From: UTCHB3 sp964371075
GTDB taxonomy: Bacteria > Bacteroidota > Ignavibacteria > Ignavibacteriales > Ignavibacteriaceae
Direction of reading: 5' to 3'
NCBI GenBank assembly: GCA_964371075.1
Contig: CAYJKN010000005.1
Span: forward strand, 62,001 to 126,000
Length of the DNA: 64,000 nt
Both the position numbers and the translations under genes were made by a program. The notes under the pieces were generated by a model that saw only the letters and a list, made by a program, of their open reading frames with translations, was not told the DNA's origin and searched no databases. Numbering within the stretch: the stretch's first letter is position 1; each line of letters starts with the position of its first letter. Below are positions 27,227 to 36,112 of this stretch, piece by piece.

Positions 27227-29113
27227 TCAAATCGCATATCCCACATTAATCCTCACTGTTGTTCCCGGTTCAAACACTTTCATGCCCGACTTAAATGGAT
27301 CTCTGAAATAGGACAAATGTGAATAATAATTTATATTCAACAGATTTTCAACTTCCACTGAAAATTTTAGACTTCTAAACTCACCCGTTAATCCCAGATC
27401 CAATTTATTGTAGGCTGGGGTTGTTGTTTCACCAAGGTTGATGTCGGTTCTTGTTTGTCCGTCAGAATAGGTATGCCTCAAATAAAAAGTCATAGCCATC
27501 CATTTCGGAGAGATAAGCCGTGTTGTCACTTTTAACGGAGGAATTTCGGCCAAAGGAGAGTCATCACTTCTGTTTTCCGCATAGGTGTAGGATGCTGTCA
27601 TCTCGATGAACCTATACTCAAATACAAAATTGACCCCCGACATCATTGCGCCTATGTTTCGGTAAGTCACATAATTTGTAGTACCGGCTTTTTTCTTCTC
27701 GAGATATACATAGTTTGAGATGAATGTTGAAAATAACTCGAGACGTGCAAATGTGGTAATCAAAGAAGCCCTTGCACCGGTTTTTAAAGGCTGGTGAAGT
27801 GTTGAATTTCCCACCCATGAAGAGGAAGTTGGGGCTCTTTTCACCGCAATAAACAAAGCCTCGGCCTCCGGTAGCTCTGCTGCTGCTTCCACCATAAAGC
27901 CGTAACCCCAGGTTGATGAGATAACATCGGAATAGGCCGCTGAAAGTCCTATTACAGGGAAAAATGCCGTTGTTTTAGGATCGGAATAGAGGTTTTTATA
28001 GAAATTTACAGCCTCTTCTTTATCCATGTTGTAGTATGAAAACCCGGCTTTTCCACTGAAAGAGAAGTTGGCAACATCCAGTTTATGATACACAGATGCA
28101 AAATACTGATTAACACCGGGTAACATTGCATTGTTCAGAGTCATGCCCATCGGTGCCATTTGCGAGGCAGGCATCTTTATAAAATTGTCTGCTGTCCATT
28201 TTCTAAAATATGCTTCATAAAATGCACCCGTAGCACCAATAGTAAGATTTTTTGCGTCAGTTTCCATCATCATTGGAGAGGTACGAAGCGAATTGTTCAT
28301 CAGGTGACTGGTATAATTTGCATATATCTTATTACCCTTCCAGGAGATATTGGCAGAAAACAACCTGTTGAATTTTTCATCCATCTGAAGATATGGGAAG
28401 GTTATATTTTCGGTATATGTGAATGAAGCACCATACTTCAAATCCTCGTTTTTTCCCTGGAATGAAACTTCACCCAGTGTAAAATTATAGTTGTCACGGT
28501 AGCCATACAAGTCGGAAAAACTTTTGCCATCGCCGTTTTTAAATGGAGTTCCGTTTGCAAAATGGAGCGAAAGTTGATTGGACTTTATTCCACCGTTTAA
28601 TGAAAGATCATACACGGTGGAAGCCCCTGCCATGCCGGAGAATGCGGCTTTTAAAGCCGGTTCATCCGAGGCTTCGCTTCTGTGGAAGGAGACAAGGCCG
28701 CCAAGTCCCGATTGCAAGTTTGCAGAGTTTTTTACCAACTCAATCGATTCCATGTCCAAAGGATTTAGTCGTGAGATTGGAGAATCCATTCTGTTTGGGC
28801 ATGCAGGCGGATATCTTTCACCATCAATTACGATACTGATGTCCCCTTTTTTAAGCCCATCCGCATAGATGTCCTGTGCAAAGAAAACACCTTTTTTGAT
28901 GAGCCAGAAACCACCTAAAGACAACAAATTGTCAAGATTATCCCTCTGAAGAGTTAACAAATTACTACTGAAATCGATCCGTTTTGCAGTTATTTCTACC
29001 GGATCGAGCCAATAAATTTTGATGCTGTCGCTGTTCTGTGCAATTATATTCATAGAACCTGCGATCAGCAGGATATAGAAAGTCCTTGTCAGGGAAAACA
29101 TACCTGTCCTCAC
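27227..29113 (-). CDS. TonB-dependent receptor, probably for copper
   Basis: 628 residues: signal peptide (TFYILLIAGSMNIIAQ), plug domain and a 22-strand-type barrel ending in TTVRINVGYAI with C-terminal aromatic strands. The plug contains CPNRMDSP at residues 105-112; I recall this type of motif from OprC/NosA-type copper receptors. Met-rich extracellular segments (SPMMMETD; MPASQMAPMGM) also suit Cu(I) binding. Metal specificity is inferred. It lies 40 bp downstream of a small Cys-rich secreted protein, most likely in one operon. Confidence 0.85.
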   Translation of the reverse strand: MRTGMFSLTRTFYILLIAGSMNIIAQNSDSIKIYWLDPVEITAKRIDFSSNLLTLQRDNLDNLLSLGGFWLIKKGVFFAQDIYADGLKKGDISIVIDGERYPPACPNRMDSPISRLNPLDMESIELVKNSANLQSGLGGLVSFHRSEASDEPALKAAFSGMAGASTVYDLSLNGGIKSNQLSLHFANGTPFKNGDGKSFSDLYGYRDNYNFTLGEVSFQGKNEDLKYGASFTYTENITFPYLQMDEKFNRLFSANISWKGNKIYANYTSHLMNNSLRTSPMMMETDAKNLTIGATGAFYEAYFRKWTADNFIKMPASQMAPMGMTLNNAMLPGVNQYFASVYHKLDVANFSFSGKAGFSYYNMDKEEAVNFYKNLYSDPKTTAFFPVIGLSAAYSDVISSTWGYGFMVEAAAELPEAEALFIAVKRAPTSSSWVGNSTLHQPLKTGARASLITTFARLELFSTFISNYVYLEKKKAGTTNYVTYRNIGAMMSGVNFVFEYRFIEMTASYTYAENRSDDSPLAEIPPLKVTTRLISPKWMAMTFYLRHTYSDGQTRTDINLGETTTPAYNKLDLGLTGEFRSLKFSVEVENLLNINYYSHLSYFRDPFKSGMKVFEPGTTVRINVGYAI

Positions 29114-29153
29114 TTTTAGTTATTAAAACGAAACAATTAGTGGATTGAGAGGA

Positions 29154-29540
29154 CTATAATCTGGGAGGTGGTGTGTCGGGTTTGTGTTCCCTTTTTACCG
29201 GATTTTCAGCAAGAACAAAATGATTGGGAATTTTTGAACCAAAGTGTGCCACCGGAACTTGTCTGGTTAAAAGGAAGTGTGGCATCAACTCCTTTACATT
29301 TTTTTGCTGACTCTTCTCCGGGATGGAAGCATCATCTTGTTCGTCTTCGATTATCGTTGTCAGATTTTCAGAAACAACACAACTTCCACAACAATCGTTT
29401 ACAGGTTCATCCTTTTCTACACACAATTCCGTAACGATGTAATCATAATTGATCACATAATCAAAGAATGGCCCAACTATCCTTAGATAGTTCATAGTCA
29501 TTACAACTAAAATCAACGAAATTGTAAGTTTTTTGAACAA
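29154..29540 (-). CDS. Cys-rich small secreted protein upstream of TonB receptor
   Basis: 128 residues with an N-terminal hydrophobic signal (KLTISLILVVMTMNYLRIV), then NYDYIVTELCVEKDEP and DCCGSCVVSE, giving a C-x8-CC-x2-C pattern. Similar short proteins with a C...C.GKC pattern are found beside metal TonB receptors in Bacteroidota, as far as I recall; a role as periplasmic metal or thiol partner is likely but not shown. Rich in Asp/Glu and Lys toward the C-terminus, ending PDTPPPRL. Confidence 0.65.
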   Translation of the reverse strand: MFKKLTISLILVVMTMNYLRIVGPFFDYVINYDYIVTELCVEKDEPVNDCCGSCVVSENLTTIIEDEQDDASIPEKSQQKNVKELMPHFLLTRQVPVAHFGSKIPNHFVLAENPVKREHKPDTPPPRL

Positions 29541-29659
29541 AGTGGTCCGGTTTTAAAGGTCAAATCCAAAAAGGATATTTTTGTCTGATTCTAATTTACA
29601 AAAATTTATCAACACTTCTCACTAAATTAACAAAAATATTCCCTGCTTAAAAACTTCCG

Positions 29660-29890
29660 CGTCCCCCATTTTTGCATTATTGGATTATTGCATTACTGCA
29701 TTATCCTTTATCTTTCCATTCATGATTTTTTTAATTTTCGAGTGAAATGAGTAAACAAGAAACAAAAGAACTGGCGCTGAACATTGCCAGCTTTTTGCCG
29801 GCAGCACTTCAACCCCCACATTCTGTTGAAATAGAACAATTGGTGCTTGGTGCCATCCTGATTGACCCCGAAGCAATTAACAAAGCAATT
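29660..29890 (+). repeat. 231-bp direct repeat, left copy (dnaB 5' region)
   Basis: This segment matches 33408-33638 over its whole 231 bp with nine mismatches by my alignment and no gap. It runs from CGTCCCCC through an 8-bp-unit array and the dnaB ribosome binding region into codon 48 of dnaB (ending AACAAAGCAATT). The sequence differs completely beyond both ends. Confidence 0.92.
29675..29703 (+). repeat. 8-bp NATTAYTG array, copy 3
   Basis: Units CATTATTG, GATTATTG, CATTACTG and a partial CATTA, in front of the truncated dnaB copy. The order of C/T variants differs from the array in the right-hand copy of the 231-bp repeat (33423-33451). Confidence 0.65.
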
Positions 29891-29911
29891 AATGCTGTCT
29901 TTCCTCTTTGA
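29747..29911 (+). pseudogene. Truncated dnaB 5' fragment
   Basis: Codons 1-48 are those of DnaB (MSKQETKELALNIASFLPAA...), then the frame runs into six unrelated codons (NAVFPL) and a TGA at 29909. Only the N-terminal tail and the first helix of the helicase would be made, so it is non-functional as a helicase. The upstream region and ribosome binding site are intact. The three differences from the complete dnaB within the shared codons are all synonymous. Confidence 0.88.
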
Positions 29912-30272
29912 AAGGTGCAAAGGTTTGTTATACATAAAATCAGAAACTCAATGAAGTTTATTCCGGAAAAGTTTAGAAAAGAGTTCGCAGGTGACTTGAA
30001 AACGATTCTCAGAGACTGGAGAACTATTATCTCACAAATTAGTATTATCTTTGGTGAAAGACTTGAAAATAACTATAGTGATTTCAGGATGTTAAGATGT
30101 CCGGCTTACTCATTTACACAAAATTCTGAACCGTCTCGCAAGAAAGGACAGAGATGCTCAACCACCTCAAACTTAAGAATGATTACCTTACTTCAATGCA
30201 GCTTCTTGATCTAAATACTTATTTACCGTTGTTTTTTTTTAAGTTTAGGTTGCATTACGGTGAAGGTAAATC
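29912..30272 (+). other. Gene-poor junction inside the insertion
   Basis: 361 bp with an open frame (29915-30214) that I do not consider convincing: it lacks a good ribosome binding site, has low-complexity content and matches no family I know. It could hold remains of an older gene and the promoter for the acyltransferase pair. A short GAAGG ribosome binding site precedes ATG 30273. Confidence 0.4.
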
Positions 30273-31694
30273 ATGACTTTTACCTCAGTTTTGTACTTAC
30301 CAATTCTTGCCATTATTTTGGCATTATTCTATGTAATACCAAGAAAAGGTAAAATATTACTTTTATTGTTGACAAGTTATCTTTTTTACTTTCAACTTCA
30401 ACAGACTGTGGTGTTGTTGTTATTTTCTCAAACGATTATTGCATATTATGCTGCCATAAAAATCGCATCTACTGAGGGGAAAAGAAAGTCTAAGTATCTT
30501 AATTTTACTATTCTTGCAAACATTTTTATTTTAGCACTCTTTAAGTACACTAATTTTCTGCTTGAGAATCTATTTGGAATATTCAACGAATTAAATATAA
30601 CGAACTCTCAAATCACGGTGGATATTATTCTACCAATAGGTATCTCTTTTTATACATTTCAAATAATTAGTTATCTGTTGGATGTTTATTGGGAACAGGT
30701 TGAACCAGAAATTAACTTCATGAAGTTCGCTTTATATATTTCATTTTTTCCTACCATCATGGCGGGCCCAATTGAACGATTTATTAACATAAAAGGGCAA
30801 TATAATTTCCAAAATCCGTTTGATAAAAGACTTTTTCAGAAAGGGGTTGGTCTGATTATTCTCGGCCTTATGTACAAAATGGTGGTTGCAGATCGCTTGG
30901 GTATGTTTGTTAACACCATTTTCGACAATTATCGCTACCATGGTGGATTAACTCTCTCACTGGCTTCATTATTTTATTCTATTCAAGTTTACGCTGATTT
31001 TGCAGGATATTCGATGATTGCGATTGGATCAGCTAATCTTTTTGGGTTGAAAATTATCGAAAATTTTAATCTCCCATATTTCTCACAAAGTATCTCTGAA
31101 TTCTGGAACCGGTGGCATATTTCATTATCTTCCTGGTTGAGGGATTATATATTTATTCCTCTTGGATATACCCGTTTTGGAACTAAATTATTAGGTAAGT
31201 ATAGAACAAATTTTAATATAATGGTGACCTTCTTAATTAGTGGGATTTGGCATGGAGCGAATTGGACATTTGTGATTTGGGGTTTACTACATGGTCTTTT
31301 TATAAATATCGAGTTATTCTTTGATTCGCTTTATAGAAAAAATAAAAATAAATTGGGAAGATCAAGCATTGGTTTAACCTCATTTAAAATTTTTGGGACA
31401 TTTTGTGTTCTTACATTACTTTGGATTATATTTCGTTCAGAGAGCCTTTCGCAGGCTATTGTGATTTATCGGAAAATTCTATCTGAACCAGGGGAACTGT
31501 TTAATCCCTCAACCGATCTTCTTTTAAACTGCTTCTTCGGAGTTATGACACTTTTCGTCATTGAGTTGGAAAGATATTCTAAAGTAAAAATTGTGAACCA
31601 CAAATTTAGACCCCTAATCTATTTTCTGCTGATATTCTGTATTATTCTATTTGGTGTTCTTGATAAAAGTCAATTCATATATTTCCAATTTTGA
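30273..31694 (+). CDS. MBOAT family O-acyltransferase (AlgI-like)
   Basis: 473 residues with about eleven membrane helices. MBOAT signatures: FWNRWHISLSSWLRDYIFIP and the catalytic-His segment SGIWHGANWTFVIWGLLHG. The family moves acetyl groups across the membrane onto extracellular polysaccharide (AlgI, PatA, DltB). The codon use is more AT-rich than in neighbouring genes, which suggests acquisition. The next gene begins 1 nt after the stop and encodes the likely periplasmic SGNH-type partner. Confidence 0.93.
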   Translation: MTFTSVLYLPILAIILALFYVIPRKGKILLLLLTSYLFYFQLQQTVVLLLFSQTIIAYYAAIKIASTEGKRKSKYLNFTILANIFILALFKYTNFLLENLFGIFNELNITNSQITVDIILPIGISFYTFQIISYLLDVYWEQVEPEINFMKFALYISFFPTIMAGPIERFINIKGQYNFQNPFDKRLFQKGVGLIILGLMYKMVVADRLGMFVNTIFDNYRYHGGLTLSLASLFYSIQVYADFAGYSMIAIGSANLFGLKIIENFNLPYFSQSISEFWNRWHISLSSWLRDYIFIPLGYTRFGTKLLGKYRTNFNIMVTFLISGIWHGANWTFVIWGLLHGLFINIELFFDSLYRKNKNKLGRSSIGLTSFKIFGTFCVLTLLWIIFRSESLSQAIVIYRKILSEPGELFNPSTDLLLNCFFGVMTLFVIELERYSKVKIVNHKFRPLIYFLLIFCIILFGVLDKSQFIYFQF

Positions 31695-31695
31695 T

Positions 31696-32628
31696 ATGAA
31701 AAAGCACAAGTATATTTTGTTGTTTATGGTTTATGTCCTGGGATTTTTGATAAGCGATCGAATTATTGCTCTATGGCTAAATTCGATTCTTTATAGTGTT
31801 TCTTCAGGTACTCATGCAGAGGCGAGAATTGCAATGTATGAACAAAAATCAGAGATATTAATTCTGGGTAGTTCTCGTGCTCAGTCACATTTCGACCCAT
31901 TGGCGATAACAAAAGTTACAGGTTTGTCATGCTATAATGCCGGAATGGTTAGTCAAGGTTATGATTATACAGAAATTATCACTTCAGTAATGCTGAAAAG
32001 GTATTCACCTGAATTTGTTGTTATCGAGGTCACACCTACCTTTTTCGATGAATCTATTTATAATATTGCCAATGCGGTATTGTTGCCCTTTGCATATGAT
32101 GAAAAATCAATATTGAATTTTTTAGAACGGGACGATAAATTCTTAAAAGTAAAAAGTACCCTCTCGCAATCTTTTCTATTTAACTCGGCAGTCTTTAAAT
32201 TAATGATACGACATTTTTTCCCAAAAGATGTAAACTCCCTTGGATTCGCACCAATCACTAAAAAGAATCTTAATTTTGAGTTTAGCACAAAACAAAGAGA
32301 TTTCTCCAGGATGAAGATATCTAAAATTCAAATGGAGGCTTTTATAAATTCAGTAAATATGTTTAAAAAGCACAATGTTAAAATTATCGCAACAATTTCG
32401 CCCATCTATTTACCCGAATGGGGCGAAAATGATAAATTCATTATGCAATTAAAAGAAATAATCAAATCGGCGGGGGGAGAATTTTTAGATTATAGTAGAG
32501 ATCCAAGATTTATGATGAAAAAAGAGCTATGCTACGATGATTTACATCTTATGGGAAATGCTGCAACTGAATTCTCTTACATATTTGGTGCCGATCTAAA
32601 TAAGTTGTCACAATTGAGGACAAAATAA
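31696..32628 (+). CDS. SGNH-like periplasmic partner of the acyltransferase
   Basis: 310 residues. An N-terminal membrane anchor (YILLFMVYVLGFLISDRII) is followed by an SGNH-hydrolase-like fold: block I ILGSSRAQSHFDP (Ser nucleophile), a middle FVVIEVTPTFFD strand, and the C-terminal CYDDLHLMGNAA containing the Asp-x-x-His pair (DLHL). AlgJ/AlgX/DltD-type proteins complete O-acylation in the periplasm with an MBOAT partner. The frame is open upstream to 31651, but ATG 31696, one base after the MBOAT stop, gives the proper membrane anchor. Confidence 0.82.
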   Translation: MKKHKYILLFMVYVLGFLISDRIIALWLNSILYSVSSGTHAEARIAMYEQKSEILILGSSRAQSHFDPLAITKVTGLSCYNAGMVSQGYDYTEIITSVMLKRYSPEFVVIEVTPTFFDESIYNIANAVLLPFAYDEKSILNFLERDDKFLKVKSTLSQSFLFNSAVFKLMIRHFFPKDVNSLGFAPITKKNLNFEFSTKQRDFSRMKISKIQMEAFINSVNMFKKHNVKIIATISPIYLPEWGENDKFIMQLKEIIKSAGGEFLDYSRDPRFMMKKELCYDDLHLMGNAATEFSYIFGADLNKLSQLRTK

Positions 32629-32792
32629 TCGGTCTTAGATACGAACTGTCCAACGGTTTTATTCTAAGTCAATTCTCTGGATTCAGGAGGTAAAGAAAGG
32701 CAATTAGTCGAAATATTGAGGTATCTCACTCATAGAAGAATTAAATTGGAGGGTGGTCAATATAGTGGGGTTTAAGCAAAATAAATTTTGCC

Positions 32793-33378
32793 TTGGGAAG
32801 ATTTCCGAAGGTTGAAAAGATAAATGACACTACAAAACCCATCCACCGTGTATTCAGTGTTAAATCCGGGGAGCCATTCCATCCACTCTGCACAAAACTG
32901 CCTGATTTATTCAAGCCTGTCCAAAAGATGAGAAATAAAAAGGCTCACCTCCATAAGCGAAACAGACAAATCTGGCATATAACAACGAGCATCGGACACA
33001 TGAAGTATTTAGGGACTTCTATTACTCCTTACTGGAATACTACCATGGTAAGGGAGAGTTACTAAGGAAAAAATTCAAAGAAATAAAGACGAGGATTTAC
33101 ATTTTTGATTCAACAGTTATAATGATTGATCGGGGATACCTGGATTTTAAGTTGTTCAATCGGTGGAATCTCGATGGAATAACATTTGTGACATGGCTCA
33201 AAAAAACATTAACCATGAAAGAAAGAGAAAAATGCCTCTATTGGATAAAGACTGTGATAATATTTTGGTTGATGAAATTATTGAGATGACCGGTGATAAC
33301 ACGAAAAAGGATTATCCGGGTGAACTTAGAAGATTGGCAATCCTTGATCAGGATCATAATGATATAGTAGAAGTATAG
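32793..33378 (+). pseudogene. Remnant of an IS4-family transposase
   Basis: Fragments typical of Bacteroidota IS4 transposases appear in more than one frame. From 32984: NEHRTHEVFRDFYYSLLEY, then IKTRIYIFDSTVI (first catalytic Asp) joined directly to MIDRGYLDFKLFNRW (second Asp region). About 60-70 residues normally between these two are missing. A further fragment (DEIIEMTGDNTKKDYPGELR) ends at 33378 in another frame; no terminal YREK-type region or inverted repeats were found. The gene is dead through frameshifts and an internal deletion. Confidence 0.75.
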
Positions 33379-33407
33379 ACTAACAATTTCTCTTGGACTG
33401 CATTGCT

Positions 33408-33638
33408 CGTCCCCCATTTTTGCATTATTGGATTACTGCATTATTGCATTAAAGTTTATCTTTCCATTCCTGATTTTTTTAATTTTCGAGTGAAATGAGT
33501 AAACAAGAAACAAAAGAACTGGCACTGAATATTGCCAGCTTTTTACCGGCAGCACTTCAACCCCCACATTCTGTTGAAATAGAACAATTGGTGCTTGGTG
33601 CCATCCTGATTGACCCCGAAGCAATTAACAAAGCAATT
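33408..33638 (+). repeat. 231-bp direct repeat, right copy (dnaB 5' region)
   Basis: The right-hand partner of 29660-29890; it runs into the intact dnaB. The left boundary is CGTCCCCC, the right boundary GCAATT at codon 48. The 3517 bp between the copies hold the acyltransferase pair and the IS4 remnant. Confidence 0.92.
33423..33451 (+). repeat. 8-bp NATTAYTG array, copy 4
   Basis: Units CATTATTG, GATTACTG, CATTATTG and a partial CATTA, upstream of the complete dnaB and inside the 231-bp repeat. Confidence 0.65.
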
Positions 33639-34925
33639 GCCGTTATCGACAAGGATGCGTTTTATAAACCCAACCACCAAACCATTTTTTCTGCCATTGT
33701 AACTCTTTATAACGAACGTGAACCGATAGATGTCTCCACGGTTTTTAATGAATTGATGCGGGTCAAAAAACTTGATGAAGTTGGTGGACTTACTTTTCTC
33801 TCCGAATTGAGCAATAATATTTCATCTGCCGCAAATGTTGAATACCTGTTAAAAATTCTCATCGAAAAAAAGCTGCTTCGCGATCTCATATCTGTTTCTC
33901 ACGGAATCGCCAACAGAGCTTACCAGGCCGAAGATACTGCCCTCAAGATACTTGATGAAGCTGAATCGAAAATTTTTCAAATCTCGGAAACCCGATCGAA
34001 AAAAACCTATATCGATATGAAAAGGGCCGTAACCCAGACCATGGAGTATATTGAGATAGTACACACCCGAAATGCCGCTGGCGTTGTTGGTGTTCCAACA
34101 GGATTCTACGACCTTGATGAAATGCTTGGCGGGTTCCAAAACTCTGATCTTATCATTCTCGCAGCACGACCTTCGATGGGAAAAACAGCACTTGCACTCG
34201 CTTTTGCAAGAAATGCCGCTGTCGATTTTAAACTTCCCGTTGCTGTATTTTCACTTGAAATGGCAACTACCCAACTTGTTACCCGTCTTATTTGTGGTGA
34301 GGCAAAGATTTCAGGACAGGTAATAAGAAAAGGCAGGATGAGCCCTGAAGACAGCGCCAGACTCGCAAAATATGGAGCCAAACTTGCTGATGCTCCAATC
34401 TATATTGACGATGTTCCGGGCCAAACAGTGCTTGAAATCAGAGCAAAATCAAGAAGATTAAAATCGGAATATGGAATAAAATTGATAGTAATCGATTATC
34501 TCCAGTTGATGCAGGGGCATAACGATTCTGAAAGTCGTGAGAGGGAAATTTCAATGATCTCCCGGTCTCTTAAAGGACTGGCAAAAGACCTGGATATCCC
34601 GATTATTGCACTTTCGCAGTTGAACCGTGAATCGGAAAAAAGGGTGGACAAAAAACCGATGCTCTCCGATCTTCGTGAGTCGGGTTCAATCGAACAGGAT
34701 GCGGATGTAGTGATGTTTATTCACCGACCTGAATATTATGGTAAGGAAGTGGATACCGATGGTAATTCGCTAAAAGGAATCGCCGAAGTTATCATTGCAA
34801 AACACAGAAACGGCCCCGTTGGCGATGTAAAGCTCCGTTTTCAACACGAATACACCAAATTTGAAAACCTCGCTCACTTTAATCCGTATATTGCAATCCC
34901 CGAAGGAGATAAAAACCCTATTTAA
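33495..34925 (+). CDS. dnaB: Replicative DNA helicase
   Basis: 476 residues. The N-terminal DnaB domain (about 25-125, PHSVEIEQLVLGAILIDP) is followed by a RecA-like ATPase domain: Walker A ARPSMGKTALAL (near residue 220), IVIDYLQLMQG (Walker B/H3) and DLRESGSIEQDADVVMFIHR. Normal length, no intein. It unwinds DNA at the replication fork. Its 5' end and upstream region exist in a second copy 3.7 kb upstream, so the true promoter now probably lies within or beyond the insertion; the preceding 120 bp are AT-rich. Confidence 0.97.
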   Translation: MSKQETKELALNIASFLPAALQPPHSVEIEQLVLGAILIDPEAINKAIAVIDKDAFYKPNHQTIFSAIVTLYNEREPIDVSTVFNELMRVKKLDEVGGLTFLSELSNNISSAANVEYLLKILIEKKLLRDLISVSHGIANRAYQAEDTALKILDEAESKIFQISETRSKKTYIDMKRAVTQTMEYIEIVHTRNAAGVVGVPTGFYDLDEMLGGFQNSDLIILAARPSMGKTALALAFARNAAVDFKLPVAVFSLEMATTQLVTRLICGEAKISGQVIRKGRMSPEDSARLAKYGAKLADAPIYIDDVPGQTVLEIRAKSRRLKSEYGIKLIVIDYLQLMQGHNDSESREREISMISRSLKGLAKDLDIPIIALSQLNRESEKRVDKKPMLSDLRESGSIEQDADVVMFIHRPEYYGKEVDTDGNSLKGIAEVIIAKHRNGPVGDVKLRFQHEYTKFENLAHFNPYIAIPEGDKNPI

Positions 34926-35174
34926 TTTAAGTATTAAGTATTAGGTATCAGGTATTATTTTTAGTCGGTTTTAGCCACTTTGTGCCGTAAAAAGCAATAA
35001 GAACTTCCGTGTAAAATCCGTGAAATCCGCGTTCCTATCCCTCTCACTTAGGTTATCTCATTTTGCAGACGGCAATCGGAACGAATACCACTCCTGACCC
35101 TTACGATCAAAATCTCTCTGTGAAATTCTGTGTAAAATCCGCGCAATCCGTGGAACCATCCCTTCCATAAACCA
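34926..35174. repeat. Intergenic dispersed repeats after dnaB
   Basis: Contains AATCCGYG-type units (about 35005-35030 and 35125-35155) and a copy of the GACGGCAATCGG...ACCACTCCT element at 35068-35095. No gene seen. The two convergent genes on either side end within 20 nt or so of the repeat block edges. Confidence 0.6.
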
Positions 35175-36038
35175 TCAGTCTGCAATCAGACTTCTAAGTC
35201 TCCTAAGATTTTCAAGGTCTTCGAGTTGTTCTTTGCTTTTGGGGGTTTCGAGTATTTTGGGGATATGTAGAAGTCGTTTATCGTTAAGAAGATTTCGAAA
35301 ACCTTCAAGTCCAATAAATCCGTCACCGATATTTTCATGTCGATCAACTCTGCTGCCGAGAGGTTTTTTGCTGTCGTTAAAGTGAAATGCCTGCAGCCGG
35401 TCAAGCCCAATAATTTTGCCAAACTCCTGAATCACCGTCTCATATTTTTCCGGGTCTTTAATATCATAACCGGCAGCAAAAATATGTGCGGTATCAATGC
35501 AGACTGACATTCTTTCCTGTTCTTTAACCAGAGCAATGATATCACGGGCGTGTTCAAATTTGTAACCGATGGCTGAACCCTGTCCCGCGGTCAGTTCGAT
35601 CATGCTTTTAACTTTAAAGCCGGGAGTTCTGTCATGAATGATGTCAAGTGCTGATGCAATCCTTTTTATCCCAAATTCCTCACCTTCACCAAGGTGAGCC
35701 CCGGGATGGAAATTGAGCTGAGGTATCCCCAACATCTCACACCTCTGCAATTCATCCACCATGGCATCCACAGACTTGTTAAACATCTCATCAGATGGCG
35801 CACCGAGATTTATCAGATATGAATCGTGGGCCATCACAAATTTTATCCCCGTTTGCGCCAGATCTTCTTTAAATTTTACGGCATCTTCCTCTCTAAGAGG
35901 GGGAGCACTCCACCGATTGTTGTTTTTTGTGAAAATCTGCATTGCTGAAAAACCGAGTTTCTCTGCGAGGGGAATTGAGGCGGTAACTCCACCCTGAATT
36001 GAGGTGTGGGCACCCAATAATTGTTCATGTGGGTTCAT
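35175..36038 (-). CDS. nfo: Endonuclease IV (AP endonuclease)
   Basis: 287 residues, the usual length of endonuclease IV. Seen: LLGAHTSIQGGV, FVMAHDSYLINLGAP, QLNFHPGAHLGEG, MIELTAGQGSAIGYKFE, VCIDTAHIFAAGYD, FHFNDSKKPLGSRVDRHENIG and IPKILETPK, which supply the His, Asp and Glu ligands of the three-zinc site. It cuts DNA at abasic sites in base-excision repair. It may be the last gene of the minus-strand run coming from 44 kb, with a 75-bp gap from the RmlD-like gene. Confidence 0.95.
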   Translation of the reverse strand: MNPHEQLLGAHTSIQGGVTASIPLAEKLGFSAMQIFTKNNNRWSAPPLREEDAVKFKEDLAQTGIKFVMAHDSYLINLGAPSDEMFNKSVDAMVDELQRCEMLGIPQLNFHPGAHLGEGEEFGIKRIASALDIIHDRTPGFKVKSMIELTAGQGSAIGYKFEHARDIIALVKEQERMSVCIDTAHIFAAGYDIKDPEKYETVIQEFGKIIGLDRLQAFHFNDSKKPLGSRVDRHENIGDGFIGLEGFRNLLNDKRLLHIPKILETPKSKEQLEDLENLRRLRSLIAD

Positions 36039-36112
36039 TTATAATACTTTGATTTTATTCAAATCCCAATATCGTAATAACAACAGAACTGAAAAAATGA
36101 AACTTTTGTGAC

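Noticed and set aside
29915..30214. 99-codon open frame in the insertion
   Set aside because: No good ribosome binding site, low information content, and no family pattern; probably remnant sequence.
33495..34925. Intein in DnaB
   Set aside because: The protein has normal length and continuous motifs; no intein splice residues were seen.
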